DNA from: Gallaecimonas sp. GXIMD4217
Lineage (GTDB): Bacteria; Pseudomonadota; Gammaproteobacteria; Enterobacterales; Gallaecimonadaceae
Direction of reading: 5' to 3'
Assembly (NCBI RefSeq): GCF_038087665.1
Contig: NZ_CP149925.1
Location: 248,001 to 312,000 of the forward strand
DNA length: 64,000 bases
Positions 19,580-29,814 of the stretch are shown piece after piece (the stretch's first letter is position 1; every line of letters begins with the position of its first letter). The notes under the pieces were generated by a model. The model saw only the letters and a program-made list of their open reading frames with translations. It searched no databases and was not told where the DNA came from. Both the position numbers and the translations under genes were made by a program.

Positions 19580-20784
19580 TGGGCAGCTATCGCTACCAGG
19601 GCCGGGAGCAGGACGGCCGCCTGGTCCAGGGCGAGCTGGAGGCGGCCAGCCTGGAGGCGGCCACCGAACAGCTCTACGCCAGGCGCATCATGCCCACCCA
19701 GGTCCGCGCCAAGGGCCAGAGCTGGCAGCTGGGCTGGGAGAGGCGCGCCAGGCTCGAGGATCTGCTGATCTTCTGCCGCCAGATGTACTCCCTGACCAAG
19801 GCCGGGATCCCCATATTGCGCGCCATCTCCGGCCTGGCCGAGACCTCCCGCAACCAGCTGCTCAGGGATGCCCTGTTCGACGTGGCCGGGCAGCTGGAGG
19901 CCGGCCGCAACCTGTCCACGGCCATGAGCCGGCACCCGCGGATCTTCACCAGGCTGCTGGTGAGCATAGTGCACGTGGGCGAGAACACCGGCCGCCTGGA
20001 TCAGGCCTTCCTGCAGCTGGCGGAACACCTCAGCCAGGAGCAGGAAACCCGGCGCCGGGTCAGGACGGCGGTGCGTTATCCCAGCTTCGTGGTGGCGGCC
20101 ATAATGGTGGCGCTGGTGGTGGTCAACATCTTCGTGATCCCCACCTTCGCCGGCGTCTTCGCCCGCTTCAACGCCGAGCTGCCCTGGCCGACCCAGCTGC
20201 TGATCGGCATGTCCAACGCCTTCACCCAGTACTGGTACCTGCTGGTGCTGCTGGTGCTGGCCGGGGGGCTGGGCTGGTGGCGCTGGCAGCAGAGCGAGCA
20301 CGGCCAGCTCAGGTGGAGCAGATGGAAGCTGCACCTGCCGGCCATGGGCTCCATCATAGAGCGGGCCCTGCTGGCGCGGTTCTGCCGCAGCCTGTCGATG
20401 ATGCTCGATGCCGGCGTGCCGCTGCCCCAGGCCCTGACCCTGGTGGCTGACGCCGTGGACAACCTGCACATGAAGGGCCGCATCACCGGCATGCGCCAGG
20501 GCATAGAGAGCGGCGAGAGCCTGCTGCGCACCGCCAACCACAGCCAGCTGTTCACGCCCCTGGTGCTGCAGATGATGGCGGTGGGCGAGGAGACCGGCAG
20601 CCTGGACGAGATGCTGGCCGAGGCCGGTGAATTCTACGAACGGGAAGTGGACTACGACCTGGAAACCCTGACCGCCCGCATCGAGCCGATCCTGATCGCC
20701 CTGGTGGCGGTGATGGTGCTGATCCTGGCCCTGGGCATCTTCCTGCCCATGTGGGATCTGATGGGGGCCTACAAAGGGCGCTGA
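19579..20784 (+). CDS. mshG: MSHA inner-membrane platform protein MshG
   Basis: A 401-residue GspF/PilC-family protein overlapping mshE in TGATG. It has two repeated cytoplasmic four-helix domains (about 65-165 and 270-370), each with the family pattern FCRQMYSLTKAGIPILRAI or FCRSLSMMLDAGVPLPQAL, and three membrane segments (about 168-190, 215-235, 370-395). The platform is turned by MshE to insert pilins into the growing fibre. Confidence 0.95.
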   Translation: MGSYRYQGREQDGRLVQGELEAASLEAATEQLYARRIMPTQVRAKGQSWQLGWERRARLEDLLIFCRQMYSLTKAGIPILRAISGLAETSRNQLLRDALFDVAGQLEAGRNLSTAMSRHPRIFTRLLVSIVHVGENTGRLDQAFLQLAEHLSQEQETRRRVRTAVRYPSFVVAAIMVALVVVNIFVIPTFAGVFARFNAELPWPTQLLIGMSNAFTQYWYLLVLLVLAGGLGWWRWQQSEHGQLRWSRWKLHLPAMGSIIERALLARFCRSLSMMLDAGVPLPQALTLVADAVDNLHMKGRITGMRQGIESGESLLRTANHSQLFTPLVLQMMAVGEETGSLDEMLAEAGEFYEREVDYDLETLTARIEPILIALVAVMVLILALGIFLPMWDLMGAYKGR

Positions 20785-21227
20785 TGAAACCCCCTTACCG
20801 CTTGAAAAAGCTGTATATTCTTATCATCAGCGTGGCCCTGATGCTGACCTTCGGCGCCGTGCTGCTGCAGCGGCTGTCCCGGCAGCAGCCAATCCTGGAG
20901 GAGGCGGCCCTGGCGCGGGCCCGCCAGGCCTTCGCCGAGGCGGTGGCCCTGGTGCGCTTGCAGTGGCAGCAGCAGGGGCGCCCGGCGCAGCTGAGCTGGC
21001 GGGGCAAGGATATCGGGGTCAACCGCCTGGGCTGGCCCCAGCCCCCCGAGGGGGACTGCGAGGCGCTCTGGCGGCTGCTGCTGGATGGCCGACCCAGGCT
21101 GCTGGCCACGCCCATCGCCATTACCGAGAGGCCTGGCCCCCGGGGCGACAGGCTGTGCCATTATCGTCTTGGTGCTTGGGGTTTTAGCTACTGGCCGGGC
21201 TCCGGCCGGGTGACAACGGATTCATGA
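20784..21227 (+). CDS. mshF: MSHA biogenesis protein MshF
   Basis: A 147-residue protein starting MKPPYRLKKLYILIISVALML in the TGATG overlap with mshG. It has one N-terminal transmembrane helix (about 10-28) and a small periplasmic domain with two cysteines. It lacks a prepilin GFxxxE cleavage site, so it is not itself a processed pilin. Position between mshG and the pilin gene mshB identifies it; its biochemical role is not established. Confidence 0.8.
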   Translation: MKPPYRLKKLYILIISVALMLTFGAVLLQRLSRQQPILEEAALARARQAFAEAVALVRLQWQQQGRPAQLSWRGKDIGVNRLGWPQPPEGDCEALWRLLLDGRPRLLATPIAITERPGPRGDRLCHYRLGAWGFSYWPGSGRVTTDS

Positions 21228-21244
21228 TCTAGAGGGAGAGGCGC

Positions 21245-21835
21245 ATGAAACGCGCACAAGGCTTTTCACTTATCGAACTGGTCATCGTCATCGTGATCCT
21301 GGGCCTGCTGGCGGCCACCGCCCTGCCGCGGTTCCTGAACGTGACCGAGGATGCCGAGGACGCCACCGTCGAAGGGGTGGCCGGCGGCTTTGCCGCCGCC
21401 GTGGGCCTGGTGCGGGCCGCCTGGGAACTGGATGGCCGGCCCCGCACCAACGATAACGGCTCCAACACCTCTGTGGTGGTGGACAACACCACCATCTGGG
21501 TGGACGGCAATACCGGCTACCCGGTGGGCCTGTCCGCTGCCCATGACGTCGCCATGGATGCCGCCGCCTGCCTGGCGGTGATGGACAGCATACTGCAGAG
21601 CCCGCCCCGGGCCACCACCGCCACCGACGACGACAGCATCGACAACAACCGTTACCTGGTGCGCAGCCTGGACGACGACGGCAACGGCGATCTCTGCGTC
21701 TATTACCTGATCGCCACCCTCAACAAGAGTTCCCTGCCCGCCGCCGGCGACTTCAACAACGACGGCGTCGGCAACAGCTTTACCTATCAGCCGCGAACCG
21801 GTAGGGTCATCATCTTCAACCAGAACCGACAATAA
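21245..21835 (+). CDS. mshB: MSHA pilin-like protein MshB
   Basis: A 196-residue class IVa prepilin. The short leader MKRAQG is cut before FSLIELVIVIVILGLLAA by the prepilin peptidase, with the conserved Glu at mature position 5. The body has an acidic Asp-rich middle and few cysteines. AGGGAGAGG lies 6-14 bases before ATG. It precedes the major pilin gene by 27 bases. By family it is a minor or secondary pilin. Confidence 0.9.
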   Translation: MKRAQGFSLIELVIVIVILGLLAATALPRFLNVTEDAEDATVEGVAGGFAAAVGLVRAAWELDGRPRTNDNGSNTSVVVDNTTIWVDGNTGYPVGLSAAHDVAMDAAACLAVMDSILQSPPRATTATDDDSIDNNRYLVRSLDDDGNGDLCVYYLIATLNKSSLPAAGDFNNDGVGNSFTYQPRTGRVIIFNQNRQ

Positions 21836-21862
21836 CTTATAAAACAATTAGATGGAGTAGTT

Positions 21863-22333
21863 ATGAAAAAGCAGTCCGGTTTCACCCTGATCGAACTGGT
21901 GGTGGTCATCATCATCCTGGGCATACTGGCGGTCACCGCCGTGCCCAAGTTCATCGATCTGCAGTCCGATGCCCGCAAATCGGCCATGCAGGGCATCCTG
22001 GGTGGCGTCAAGGGCGCCTCCAACCTGGCCCACGCCAAGTTCCTGGTGTCCCCGGCCGCCTCCGCGGCCATCGAGGGTATAACCGTCAACTTCGTCAACG
22101 GTTACCCGGAAGCGGAAAAGGTCTGTGAGCTGGTGGATCTGCAGAACGCCGACGGCACCGACATCAGCACCGACAACATCACCTGTACCGAAGCCGCGGC
22201 CAAGGTTACCATCCACGACACCGGTGCCCAGGATGACGGCACCGACGCCTCGGCCAAGAAGTGCCGCATCGTCTACAACGAAGCGGCCTCCAACGCCGCA
22301 CCGACCATCACGGTCGATGCCGCCGACTGCTAA
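21863..22333 (+). CDS. mshA: MSHA major pilin MshA
   Basis: A 156-residue prepilin: leader MKKQSG, then [18 protein letters not shown] and Glu5. The C-terminal half has cysteines that can form the loop typical of major pilins (CELVDLQ, ITCTEAA, KKCRIV and the terminal DAADC). It is the polymerised subunit of the mannose-sensitive haemagglutinin pilus. A terminator hairpin lies directly after the stop while the operon continues, so mshA message is probably made in excess over the downstream minor pilins. Confidence 0.93.
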   Translation: MKKQSGFTLIELVVVIIILGILAVTAVPKFIDLQSDARKSAMQGILGGVKGASNLAHAKFLVSPAASAAIEGITVNFVNGYPEAEKVCELVDLQNADGTDISTDNITCTEAAAKVTIHDTGAQDDGTDASAKKCRIVYNEAASNAAPTITVDAADC

Positions 22334-22340
22334 GGGCAAC

Positions 22341-22361
22341 AAGGGGCTTCGGCCCCTTTTT
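22341..22361 (+). terminator. Intra-operon terminator after mshA
   Basis: AAGGGGC with a TTCG tetraloop and GCCCCTT are followed by T residues. It starts 7 bases after the mshA stop and ends 5 bases before mshC, so it probably attenuates rather than ends the operon. Confidence 0.85.
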
Positions 22362-22366
22362 CGATA

Positions 22367-22846
22367 ATGGCCAGGGCAAGGGGCTTTACATTGGTGGAAC
22401 TGGTGGCGGTGCTGCTCATCGTCGCCATACTGGCGCTGGCCGTGGGCGGGCGCATGGTCAGCCGCCAGAGCCTGGCTCCGGATCTGCGCAAGGCCCAGCT
22501 GGGCTCGGTATTGAGCTGGGCCCAGCTGGCGGCCATGCAGAACACCGCCGACAGCATCGCCCTGGCCGTCCATGCCGACTGCGTGGCCCTGGCCTCCCTG
22601 GCCAGCGGCAATGCCGACTGCCCGGGCGCCACCCTGGGGGGCAGCGACGCCCTGCTCGACCATCCCGCCACCCTGGTCGGGGATGGCGTCACCTTCGCCC
22701 TGTCGGGCAGCCAGGCGCCGGGGCTGATCCGCTTCGACGGCCTGGGCCGGCCCAGCTGTACCGGCACCTGCCAGGTTCGTTTGCAGGGCGCCGACGCCAG
22801 CCAGGCCCTGTGCATCAACAGCGAGGGCTGGATCCATGACTGCTAG
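22367..22846 (+). CDS. mshC: MSHA minor pilin MshC
   Basis: A 159-residue prepilin-like protein: leader MARARG, then FTLVELVAVLLIVAILAL. The soluble part has several cysteines (DADCVALAS, NADCPG, SCTGTCQV, ALCINSEG). No convincing ribosome binding site is seen in the T-rich sequence left by the mshA terminator, which may further lower its expression. It is probably part of the tip or priming complex together with MshD and MshO. Confidence 0.87.
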   Translation: MARARGFTLVELVAVLLIVAILALAVGGRMVSRQSLAPDLRKAQLGSVLSWAQLAAMQNTADSIALAVHADCVALASLASGNADCPGATLGGSDALLDHPATLVGDGVTFALSGSQAPGLIRFDGLGRPSCTGTCQVRLQGADASQALCINSEGWIHDC

Positions 22847-23408
22847 GGGCCTCTGCCCGGTTGAACGGCATAAGGCTCGCCATGGCCGCCCGAGCGCGGC
22901 CGGCTTTACGTTGATCGAATTGGTGGTCGCCATTGCCGCCCTGGCCGTGGCCATGACGGTGGTGCTGGTGATGCTCTTCCCCCGCGCCGACCAGGGCGCG
23001 CAACTGCTCTGGCAGGTCCGCGGCGCCGAGCTGGCCGGGCGTATCCTCGACGAGCTGGGTCAGTATCCCTTTGACGAGAACAGCGGCGAAGGCGGCCGTA
23101 TCCGCTGCGACGAGGCCGGCACCAGCTGCACGGCACCGGTGGACCTGGGGCCGGATGCCGGCGAAAGCCTGCCCGCCCTTTTCGACGACCTGGACGATTT
23201 CCACGGCTTCGGCGGCCAGGCCACAAGCCTGCTGAGCGATCTGCCGGCCGACTACGGCCAGATCCAGGTCGGCATCCAGGTCGTCTACGACGGCAACGGC
23301 GACGGGGTCGACGACAACGCCGTCGGCCCCCACAAGCTGGTGCGGCTGGCGCTGAGTCTGCCCGGCGGCGATACCCTGACCTTCGCCCGCTATCGGAGCA
23401 ACTACTGA
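22836..23408 (+). CDS. mshD: MSHA minor pilin MshD
   Basis: A 190-residue prepilin-like protein. The cleavage motif is [16 protein letters not shown], but the leader in front is unusually long, about 23 residues with several Arg and His (MTARGLCPVERHKARHG). No start codon between ATG 22836 and the hydrophobic helix gives a short leader. It overlaps mshC by 11 bases and mshO by 1 base. Probable minor pilin of the initiation complex. Confidence 0.85.
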   Translation: MTARGLCPVERHKARHGRPSAAGFTLIELVVAIAALAVAMTVVLVMLFPRADQGAQLLWQVRGAELAGRILDELGQYPFDENSGEGGRIRCDEAGTSCTAPVDLGPDAGESLPALFDDLDDFHGFGGQATSLLSDLPADYGQIQVGIQVVYDGNGDGVDDNAVGPHKLVRLALSLPGGDTLTFARYRSNY

Positions 23409-24214
23409 TGAGCAGCCGAGGCTTTACCCTGGTGGAGCTGGTGGCGGTGCTGGTGGTGCTGGCCATCGTCGGCCTGGGAGTATCCGCCTTCCTGCGCCTT
23501 GGCGCCGGCATCTATGCCGACAACAGGGACCGCAGCCTGCTGGTGGATCGCAGCCGCTTCCTGGCCGAGCGGCTCGGCCGCGAGCTGCGCCTGGCCGCAC
23601 CGAATTCACTCAGGCTCAGCAGCGACGGCCGCTGCCTGGAATTCGTGCCCATCCGTCAGGCGCTGGCCTACGATGCGGCGCCCATTGCCCCGGCGGCGGC
23701 CGGTGACCAGCTGGCGGTATGGGATCCGGACGCGGCCTATGTGGCGGCGGCGGGCGACCGCCTGGTGATCAATCCGCTCCGCTTCGCCCAGGCCCCCCTG
23801 CGGGCCCGGGACTATTTCCCGTCCAGCGCCGCCAACGCCGCCATCGACGCCATTGCCGCCCCGGATGGCGATGGCCGCCGCCTGCTGGCCCTGGCGGGAG
23901 CCCACCAGTTCCCCTCGCCCTCACCGGGCCGGCGTGCCTTCGTGTACGGCGACTGGCAGGCCTTCTGCCTGCAGGGAGACAGGCTGCTGGTGATGCGCGG
24001 GGTGCCGGTGTCCGAGGCCGAGCCCGCCGTGGCGCTGCGACAGGGGGAGGGCTGGTCCTCCGTGGTGCTGGCCTCGGGCCTTACCCCGCTGAGCGGCCAG
24101 CCCCTCTTTACCTATGATCAAGCCAGGGCCAGGGTGCAGATCCGCCTGCGGCTTGGCGAAAAGGACGAAAGCATGGAGCTCTATCATGGCGTTGCCATAC
24201 CCAACAGCCGCTAG
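23408..24214 (+). CDS. mshO: MSHA minor pilin MshO
   Basis: A 268-residue prepilin-like protein: leader MSSRG, then FTLVELVAVLVVLAIVGLG with Glu5. The size and large C-terminal domain resemble PulJ/PilW-class minor pilins. It overlaps mshD in TGATG and mshP by 29 bases. Confidence 0.88.
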   Translation: MSSRGFTLVELVAVLVVLAIVGLGVSAFLRLGAGIYADNRDRSLLVDRSRFLAERLGRELRLAAPNSLRLSSDGRCLEFVPIRQALAYDAAPIAPAAAGDQLAVWDPDAAYVAAAGDRLVINPLRFAQAPLRARDYFPSSAANAAIDAIAAPDGDGRRLLALAGAHQFPSPSPGRRAFVYGDWQAFCLQGDRLLVMRGVPVSEAEPAVALRQGEGWSSVVLASGLTPLSGQPLFTYDQARARVQIRLRLGEKDESMELYHGVAIPNSR

Positions 24215-24611
24215 GCAGAGGGGCGCCAGCCTGCTGGTGGTGGTGGCCCTGATGGTGATGATGCTGGCCCTGGGCTCGGCGCTGCTGCGCATCCTGGGCA
24301 CCGGCGGCCAGAGCCTGGCCCAGGAGGTGCTGGGCCAGGAGGCCAGGCAGATGGCCGCCTCCAGCCTGGATGCCGCCCTGGCCCAGCTGTTTCCCCTCAA
24401 CGCCTCCGCCGCCGGCTGCGGCGCCGTGGCCACCTCGGCCCCCGACTACCAGGGCCGGGGCCTGGAGCGCTGCGACGCCGTCATCGCCTGTCGCCGCCTG
24501 GACGGCGCCGGCGGTCCCGGCCTCTTTGAACTGACCGCCAGCGCTAGCTGCAACGCCGGCGAGGTGACCGCCAGCCGCGCCCTGACCGTGACGGCAAGGG
24601 AGCTGGACTGA
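24186..24611 (+). CDS. mshP: MSHA biogenesis protein MshP (PilX-like)
   Basis: The 141-residue protein begins MALPYPTAARQRGASLLVVVAL; longer in-frame starts lie inside mshO. The hydrophobic helix after RQRGASLLVVV resembles PilX/GspK-type minor pilins, which lack the usual Glu5 and may cap the pilus tip. It has several cysteines in the C-terminal half. Confidence 0.82.
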   Translation: MALPYPTAARQRGASLLVVVALMVMMLALGSALLRILGTGGQSLAQEVLGQEARQMAASSLDAALAQLFPLNASAAGCGAVATSAPDYQGRGLERCDAVIACRRLDGAGGPGLFELTASASCNAGEVTASRALTVTARELD

Positions 24612-27283
24612 TGCCTTGGCTGCTGTTTTTGCTTCTGCTCCTGTTGCCGGCCCAGCTCTGGGCCGCCCAATGTTCGCTGCTGTGGCCACCATCGACCGAA
24701 GGCACGGCCGGCAGCCCTGTGGAGCCGGTGCTGCCGCCAGGCAACTACAGCCAATTCTGGAACCGTAATTTCAAGAACAAAGACTTCACCAGTGAGTCCT
24801 TCGCCACCGGCAACCATTTCTTCACCGGCGGCGAATTGGGCAACTACGAGCTCACCACCAACGGCACCACCACCCGCATCTTCATCAACGGCAACCTGGT
24901 GCTTAACAACAATGTCTTCCTCAATGCCAGTGGCAGTCCCGCCAACCTGTTGATCTACGTGGACGGCACCTTCGAGGTGAAGAGCAAGGCGACCATCCAT
25001 GCCTTCATCTACGCCCGCCAGTTTGTGGATTTGCGTGGCCAGGCCCATATCACAGGTGCCGTGACCACGGCCGGTGCCATCAGCGATCCGGCCGGCCAGG
25101 ACAATATCGTCTACGATGGCGACGCCCTGGAGCAGCTGGAGCCGGACGGCTTCTGCGACCAAGGTGCCGGCACCCTGCTGCTGGGCCTGAACGCCGGCGA
25201 CCATGCCCTGACCTGCCAGGCCCAGCAGGTCTCCCTGACTGCCGGCCTGGACAGCGATGGCGACGGCCTGGCCGACAGCCCCTATGAGGGCCCCATCGCC
25301 CTGGCGGCCAGCAGCGGCAGGGGCGACTGGGCCCTGATCAGCGGCCAGGGCCAGCTGGACAACGGCACCCCCGACGACGGCCAGGCCGGCTACCAGATGG
25401 TGGCGGCGGACAACGGCGCCGTCACCCTGGCCTTCGCCACCAAAGAGGCCGCCGAGCTGGCCCTGAGCGCCGAGGTGGACGGCAGCCTGGTGTCCGACGG
25501 CGTCACCTTCAGGCCCTTTGGCCTGCTGGCAACGCCCTCCAGCCCACCCTGGGGCAGGGCGAGCCAGATCGCATCCCATCCCTTCTCCCTGGTGCTGGAG
25601 GCGGTGGGCCCGGATCCGGACGCCCTCGGCTGTAGGCCCGTCGCCGGCTACAGCGGCGCCAAGACGTTGCGGGCCTGGTTTGCCCAGAGCGATGCCCTGG
25701 CGGCCACCACCGAGGTGCCCAGCCTGGCCGGCACCGCCCTGGCCCAGGGGGAGGGCAATGCCGTGACCCTGAGCGTCAGCTTCCAGGACGGTGTCAGCGA
25801 GCCCCTGGCTGGCTTTTATGCCGAGTCCGGCCGGCTGGAGCTGGCCTTCAGGGACGATGCAGGCCTGGGGGCGCCGCCGGACGGCAGCGGCAGCGAGCTG
25901 GTGGGCGGCGGCTCCCTGGTGTTCTCCCCCTGGCTGCTCAGGCCGGAGCTGGCCCGCAGCGGCACTGTCGACAACTCGGGGGGCAGCGCGCCTTTCGTGG
26001 CTGCCGGCGCCGACTTCGAGGTGTTGGTCCGGGCCCTGCGCTGGGATGCCGGCCAGGATGGCAATGACGATGGCGTGCCCGATGACTCAGCCGGGCTGGC
26101 TGCCGTGGCCAGTTCGCTACGTTTCAACGGGGCCGGCGAGTTCCTGGCCGGCGCCTTCCTGCCCAGCTGCAGCGGCTGCGCCGCCGGCAGCTTCGGCCCG
26201 GCCGGTTTCGCCGGTGGTTTCGGCGGCGGCCAGGCCTGGCTCGGCACAAGTTATTCGGAGGTGGGCGCGGTCGAGATCAGCACCCCGGGTATCGACTTCC
26301 TGCAGGCCGGCAATGGCATCCCCAGCCTGGCCCTGGCCCTGGGCCGTTTCTATCCCCATCATTTTGTTGCCAGCGGCAGCCCGGCGGCCGCCTGCCTGGC
26401 GGGCGACTTCAGCTACCAGGATCAGCCCTTCGACCTGGAGCTGCAGCTGCAGGCCAACAACCAGGCCGGGACCAGGGTCGGCAACTACCACGGCAGCGGC
26501 TACGAGGCCCTGGGCTGGCCGCTGCTGGATGCCGGCCACCTGGATTTCTCGGCGGAAAACGGCAACGACGGCGTGGATCTCAGCGGCCGCCTGGCCCTGA
26601 GCCAGGGGGTGCTGGCCTGGCAAAACGGTGTCATGGCGGCGGAAACGCCCCTCCAGCTCACCTTTGCCCGGGGCGCCGCCCCGGACGGCCCCTTCGACAA
26701 CCTGGCCATTGGCCTGGCCATCAGTGGTCCCAATGGCGAGGATCTGCTGGCTGGCGCCAAGGACAGCAACCCCGCCGACGGCCTGGACTACGGCGCCGGC
26801 GGCGGCTCCCACCAACGGCTTGGCGGCACCAGGCTGCGCCATGGCCGGCTGCTGGCGGTGGACGGCCAGGGCCAGGCCGATGCCGGGCTTGCCCTGCCGC
26901 TGGCGGTGGAAGATTTCGACGGCAGCGGCTTTGCGGTCAACGCACTCGACAACTGCACGGCGCTGCAGCTGCCCTGGCTGACCTTTTTCGATGGCGACAA
27001 CAATCCCCTGGCAGGCAATGCCGGCCTGCCGGTGGGCAGCGGCAGCACCACGGCGACCCTGGATCCGGCCCTGGCCGCGGACGGCGTGCTGGGGCTGTCC
27101 TTCACCGCGCCCGGTGACAGCGGCCTGCTTTATTACGAGCTGGATTACGGCCAGATCCCCTGGCTGGGCTGGGACAGGGACGGTGACGGCGCCCCGGATG
27201 CCCGGCAGCGGGGCACCGTCATCTTCGGGCCGGCCTTCCGTGGCAATGATCGCATCATCTGGTGGCGGGAAACGGGTAATTGA
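24611..27283 (+). CDS. mshQ: MSHA-associated surface protein MshQ
   Basis: The 890-residue protein is the last gene of the locus, overlapping mshP in TGATG. Signal peptide to about residue 18 (LLLLLLPAQLWAAQ). Residues about 45-170 look like a right-handed beta solenoid or polymer-forming fold (repeated short strands such as FINGNLVLNNNVFLNA and LIYVDGTFEVKSKATIHAF). The large C-terminal part is Gly/Ala/Asp-rich with tryptophans, like the DUF6701 region I associate with MshQ homologues. It is a predicted secreted or pilus-tip adhesin-like protein. The 5' third is slightly less GC-rich, with Asn-rich codons. Function is inferred from context. Confidence 0.82.
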   Translation: MPWLLFLLLLLLPAQLWAAQCSLLWPPSTEGTAGSPVEPVLPPGNYSQFWNRNFKNKDFTSESFATGNHFFTGGELGNYELTTNGTTTRIFINGNLVLNNNVFLNASGSPANLLIYVDGTFEVKSKATIHAFIYARQFVDLRGQAHITGAVTTAGAISDPAGQDNIVYDGDALEQLEPDGFCDQGAGTLLLGLNAGDHALTCQAQQVSLTAGLDSDGDGLADSPYEGPIALAASSGRGDWALISGQGQLDNGTPDDGQAGYQMVAADNGAVTLAFATKEAAELALSAEVDGSLVSDGVTFRPFGLLATPSSPPWGRASQIASHPFSLVLEAVGPDPDALGCRPVAGYSGAKTLRAWFAQSDALAATTEVPSLAGTALAQGEGNAVTLSVSFQDGVSEPLAGFYAESGRLELAFRDDAGLGAPPDGSGSELVGGGSLVFSPWLLRPELARSGTVDNSGGSAPFVAAGADFEVLVRALRWDAGQDGNDDGVPDDSAGLAAVASSLRFNGAGEFLAGAFLPSCSGCAAGSFGPAGFAGGFGGGQAWLGTSYSEVGAVEISTPGIDFLQAGNGIPSLALALGRFYPHHFVASGSPAAACLAGDFSYQDQPFDLELQLQANNQAGTRVGNYHGSGYEALGWPLLDAGHLDFSAENGNDGVDLSGRLALSQGVLAWQNGVMAAETPLQLTFARGAAPDGPFDNLAIGLAISGPNGEDLLAGAKDSNPADGLDYGAGGGSHQRLGGTRLRHGRLLAVDGQGQADAGLALPLAVEDFDGSGFAVNALDNCTALQLPWLTFFDGDNNPLAGNAGLPVGSGSTTATLDPALAADGVLGLSFTAPGDSGLLYYELDYGQIPWLGWDRDGDGAPDARQRGTVIFGPAFRGNDRIIWWRETGN

Positions 27284-27310
27284 GCAGCAATGCCCAAACC
27301 CTTGATAAAC

Positions 27311-27336
27311 GCCGCACCTTTGTGGTGCCGGCTTGC
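27311..27336 (+). terminator. Possible terminator after mshQ
   Basis: GCCGCACC pairs with GGTGCCGGC with one bulged base and is followed by a T-rich but interrupted tail (TTGCTTG). It lies 28 bases after the mshQ stop, a reasonable end of the MSHA operon, though the hairpin is weak. Confidence 0.4.
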
Positions 27337-27376
27337 TTGTGGATAACCCAAGCCGTTGGTAAAGTTAGCCGATTAG

Positions 27377-28459
<1,083 letters not shown>

Positions 28460-28465
28460 CAGAGG

Positions 28466-28487
28466 GGGCGCTGAAAGGCGCCCTTTT
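28466..28487 (+). terminator. Attenuator hairpin between mreB and mreC
   Basis: GGGCGC and GCGCCC with a six-base loop are followed by TTTT. Its position between mreB and mreC suggests partial termination, keeping MreB above MreC and MreD. Confidence 0.75.
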
Positions 28488-28493
28488 GCTCAG

Positions 28494-29345
28494 ATGAAGC
28501 AGATATTCGTCCAAGGCCCCTCCCTGCAGCTGCGCCTGCTGCTGCTGGTGATACTGTCCGCGTTGATCATCTTCGTGGACCGCGGCATGCATGGCTTCGA
28601 CCGCGCCCGCCTGTACCTCAATTCCCTGGTCAGCCCGGTCCAGTACCTGGCCAGCGCCCCCACCAACCTGCTGCGCTGGGGCAGCGAGGAATTCAATACC
28701 AGGGCCAGGCTCCAGGCCGAGAACCAGGAACTCAAGTCCAAGCTGCTGGGACTGTCCGAGCGCCTGCAGCGCCAGACCTTCCTGGAAGAGGAAAACGCCA
28801 AGCTGCGCCAGCTGCTGGGCTCGCCGGTACGCCAGGAGGCCCGCAAGATGGTGGCCGAGGTGATGGCGGTGGACTCCAACCCCTTCAGCCTGGAACTGCT
28901 GGTCGACAAGGGCGCCGTCAGCGGCGTCTATGAGGGCCAGCCGGTCATCGATGCCCAGGGCGTCATCGGCCAGGTGGTCAACGTCGGTCCTACCACCAGC
29001 CGGGTGCTGCTGGTGGCCGATGCCACCCACGCCATCCCGGTGCGGGTGGCCCGCAACGGCATCCGCTCGGTGGCCTCCGGTACCGGCCAGCTCGACGAAC
29101 TCAGCCTCAACCATGTGCCGCACCGTTCCGATATCAGGCCCGGCGATCTGCTGCTGTCCAGTGGCCTGGGTGGCCGCTTCCCCGAGGGCTACCCGGTGGC
29201 CAGGGTCACCTCGGTGCTGTCCGACGAGGGCAAGCCCTTTGCCCGGGTGCTGGCCAAGCCCATCGCCGAGCTGGACCGGATCCGCTACCTGCTGCTGCTG
29301 TGGCCGGCGGACGCCCCGGCGGCGCCGGTGGAGGATAGCCAATGA
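28494..29345 (+). CDS. mreC: Rod-shape-determining protein MreC
   Basis: A 283-residue bitopic protein: N-terminal membrane helix (about 12-30), a coiled coil (about 62-105, LQAENQELKSKLLGLSERLQ), then the two-beta-domain periplasmic region with LVDKGAVSGVYEGQPVI and the family motif GVIGQVVNVGPTTSRVLL. It links MreB to the periplasmic elongation machinery. Its stop overlaps the start of mreD in ATGA. Confidence 0.95.
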   Translation: MKQIFVQGPSLQLRLLLLVILSALIIFVDRGMHGFDRARLYLNSLVSPVQYLASAPTNLLRWGSEEFNTRARLQAENQELKSKLLGLSERLQRQTFLEEENAKLRQLLGSPVRQEARKMVAEVMAVDSNPFSLELLVDKGAVSGVYEGQPVIDAQGVIGQVVNVGPTTSRVLLVADATHAIPVRVARNGIRSVASGTGQLDELSLNHVPHRSDIRPGDLLLSSGLGGRFPEGYPVARVTSVLSDEGKPFARVLAKPIAELDRIRYLLLLWPADAPAAPVEDSQ

Positions 29346-29812
29346 ACCGCCTGATCCTGCCGCTGACCATCATGGTGGCGCTGGTGCTGGCCATGCTGCC
29401 CATGCCGCTGAAGCTGGACGTGTTCCGGCCCGACTGGGTCAGCCTGGTGCTGATCTACTGGATCATGGCCACCCCCCACAAGATCAACGTCGGCATCGCC
29501 TGGCTGGTCGGCCTGGTGCTGGACGTGCTGCTGGGCTCCACCCTGGGCGTCCATGCCTTGGCCCTGGCCATCATCGCCTACCTGGTGGCCCTGAATTTCC
29601 AGAAGATACGTACCTATTCGGTGTGGCAGCAGGGGCTGATCGTGATGTTCCTGATTTGCGCCAAGCTGCTGCTGGTGTACTGGGTGGAGCACATCACCAA
29701 CAGGGTGCAGCTGCCGCCGGGCTATTTCTGGCCGGTGCTGACCAGCGGCCTGATGTGGCTGTGGTGCTTCCCGGTGCTTCGCAAGATCCGTCGACGCTTT
29801 CGCATTCGCTGA
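29342..29812 (+). CDS. mreD: Rod-shape-determining protein MreD
   Basis: A 156-residue, highly hydrophobic protein with about five membrane helices and the conserved patterns RPDWVSLVLIYW and GLVLDVLLGSTLGVHALA. It partners MreC in the elongasome. It overlaps mreC by 4 bases, and maf follows after 2 bases. Confidence 0.94.
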   Translation: MNRLILPLTIMVALVLAMLPMPLKLDVFRPDWVSLVLIYWIMATPHKINVGIAWLVGLVLDVLLGSTLGVHALALAIIAYLVALNFQKIRTYSVWQQGLIVMFLICAKLLLVYWVEHITNRVQLPPGYFWPVLTSGLMWLWCFPVLRKIRRRFRIR

Positions 29813-29814
29813 CC

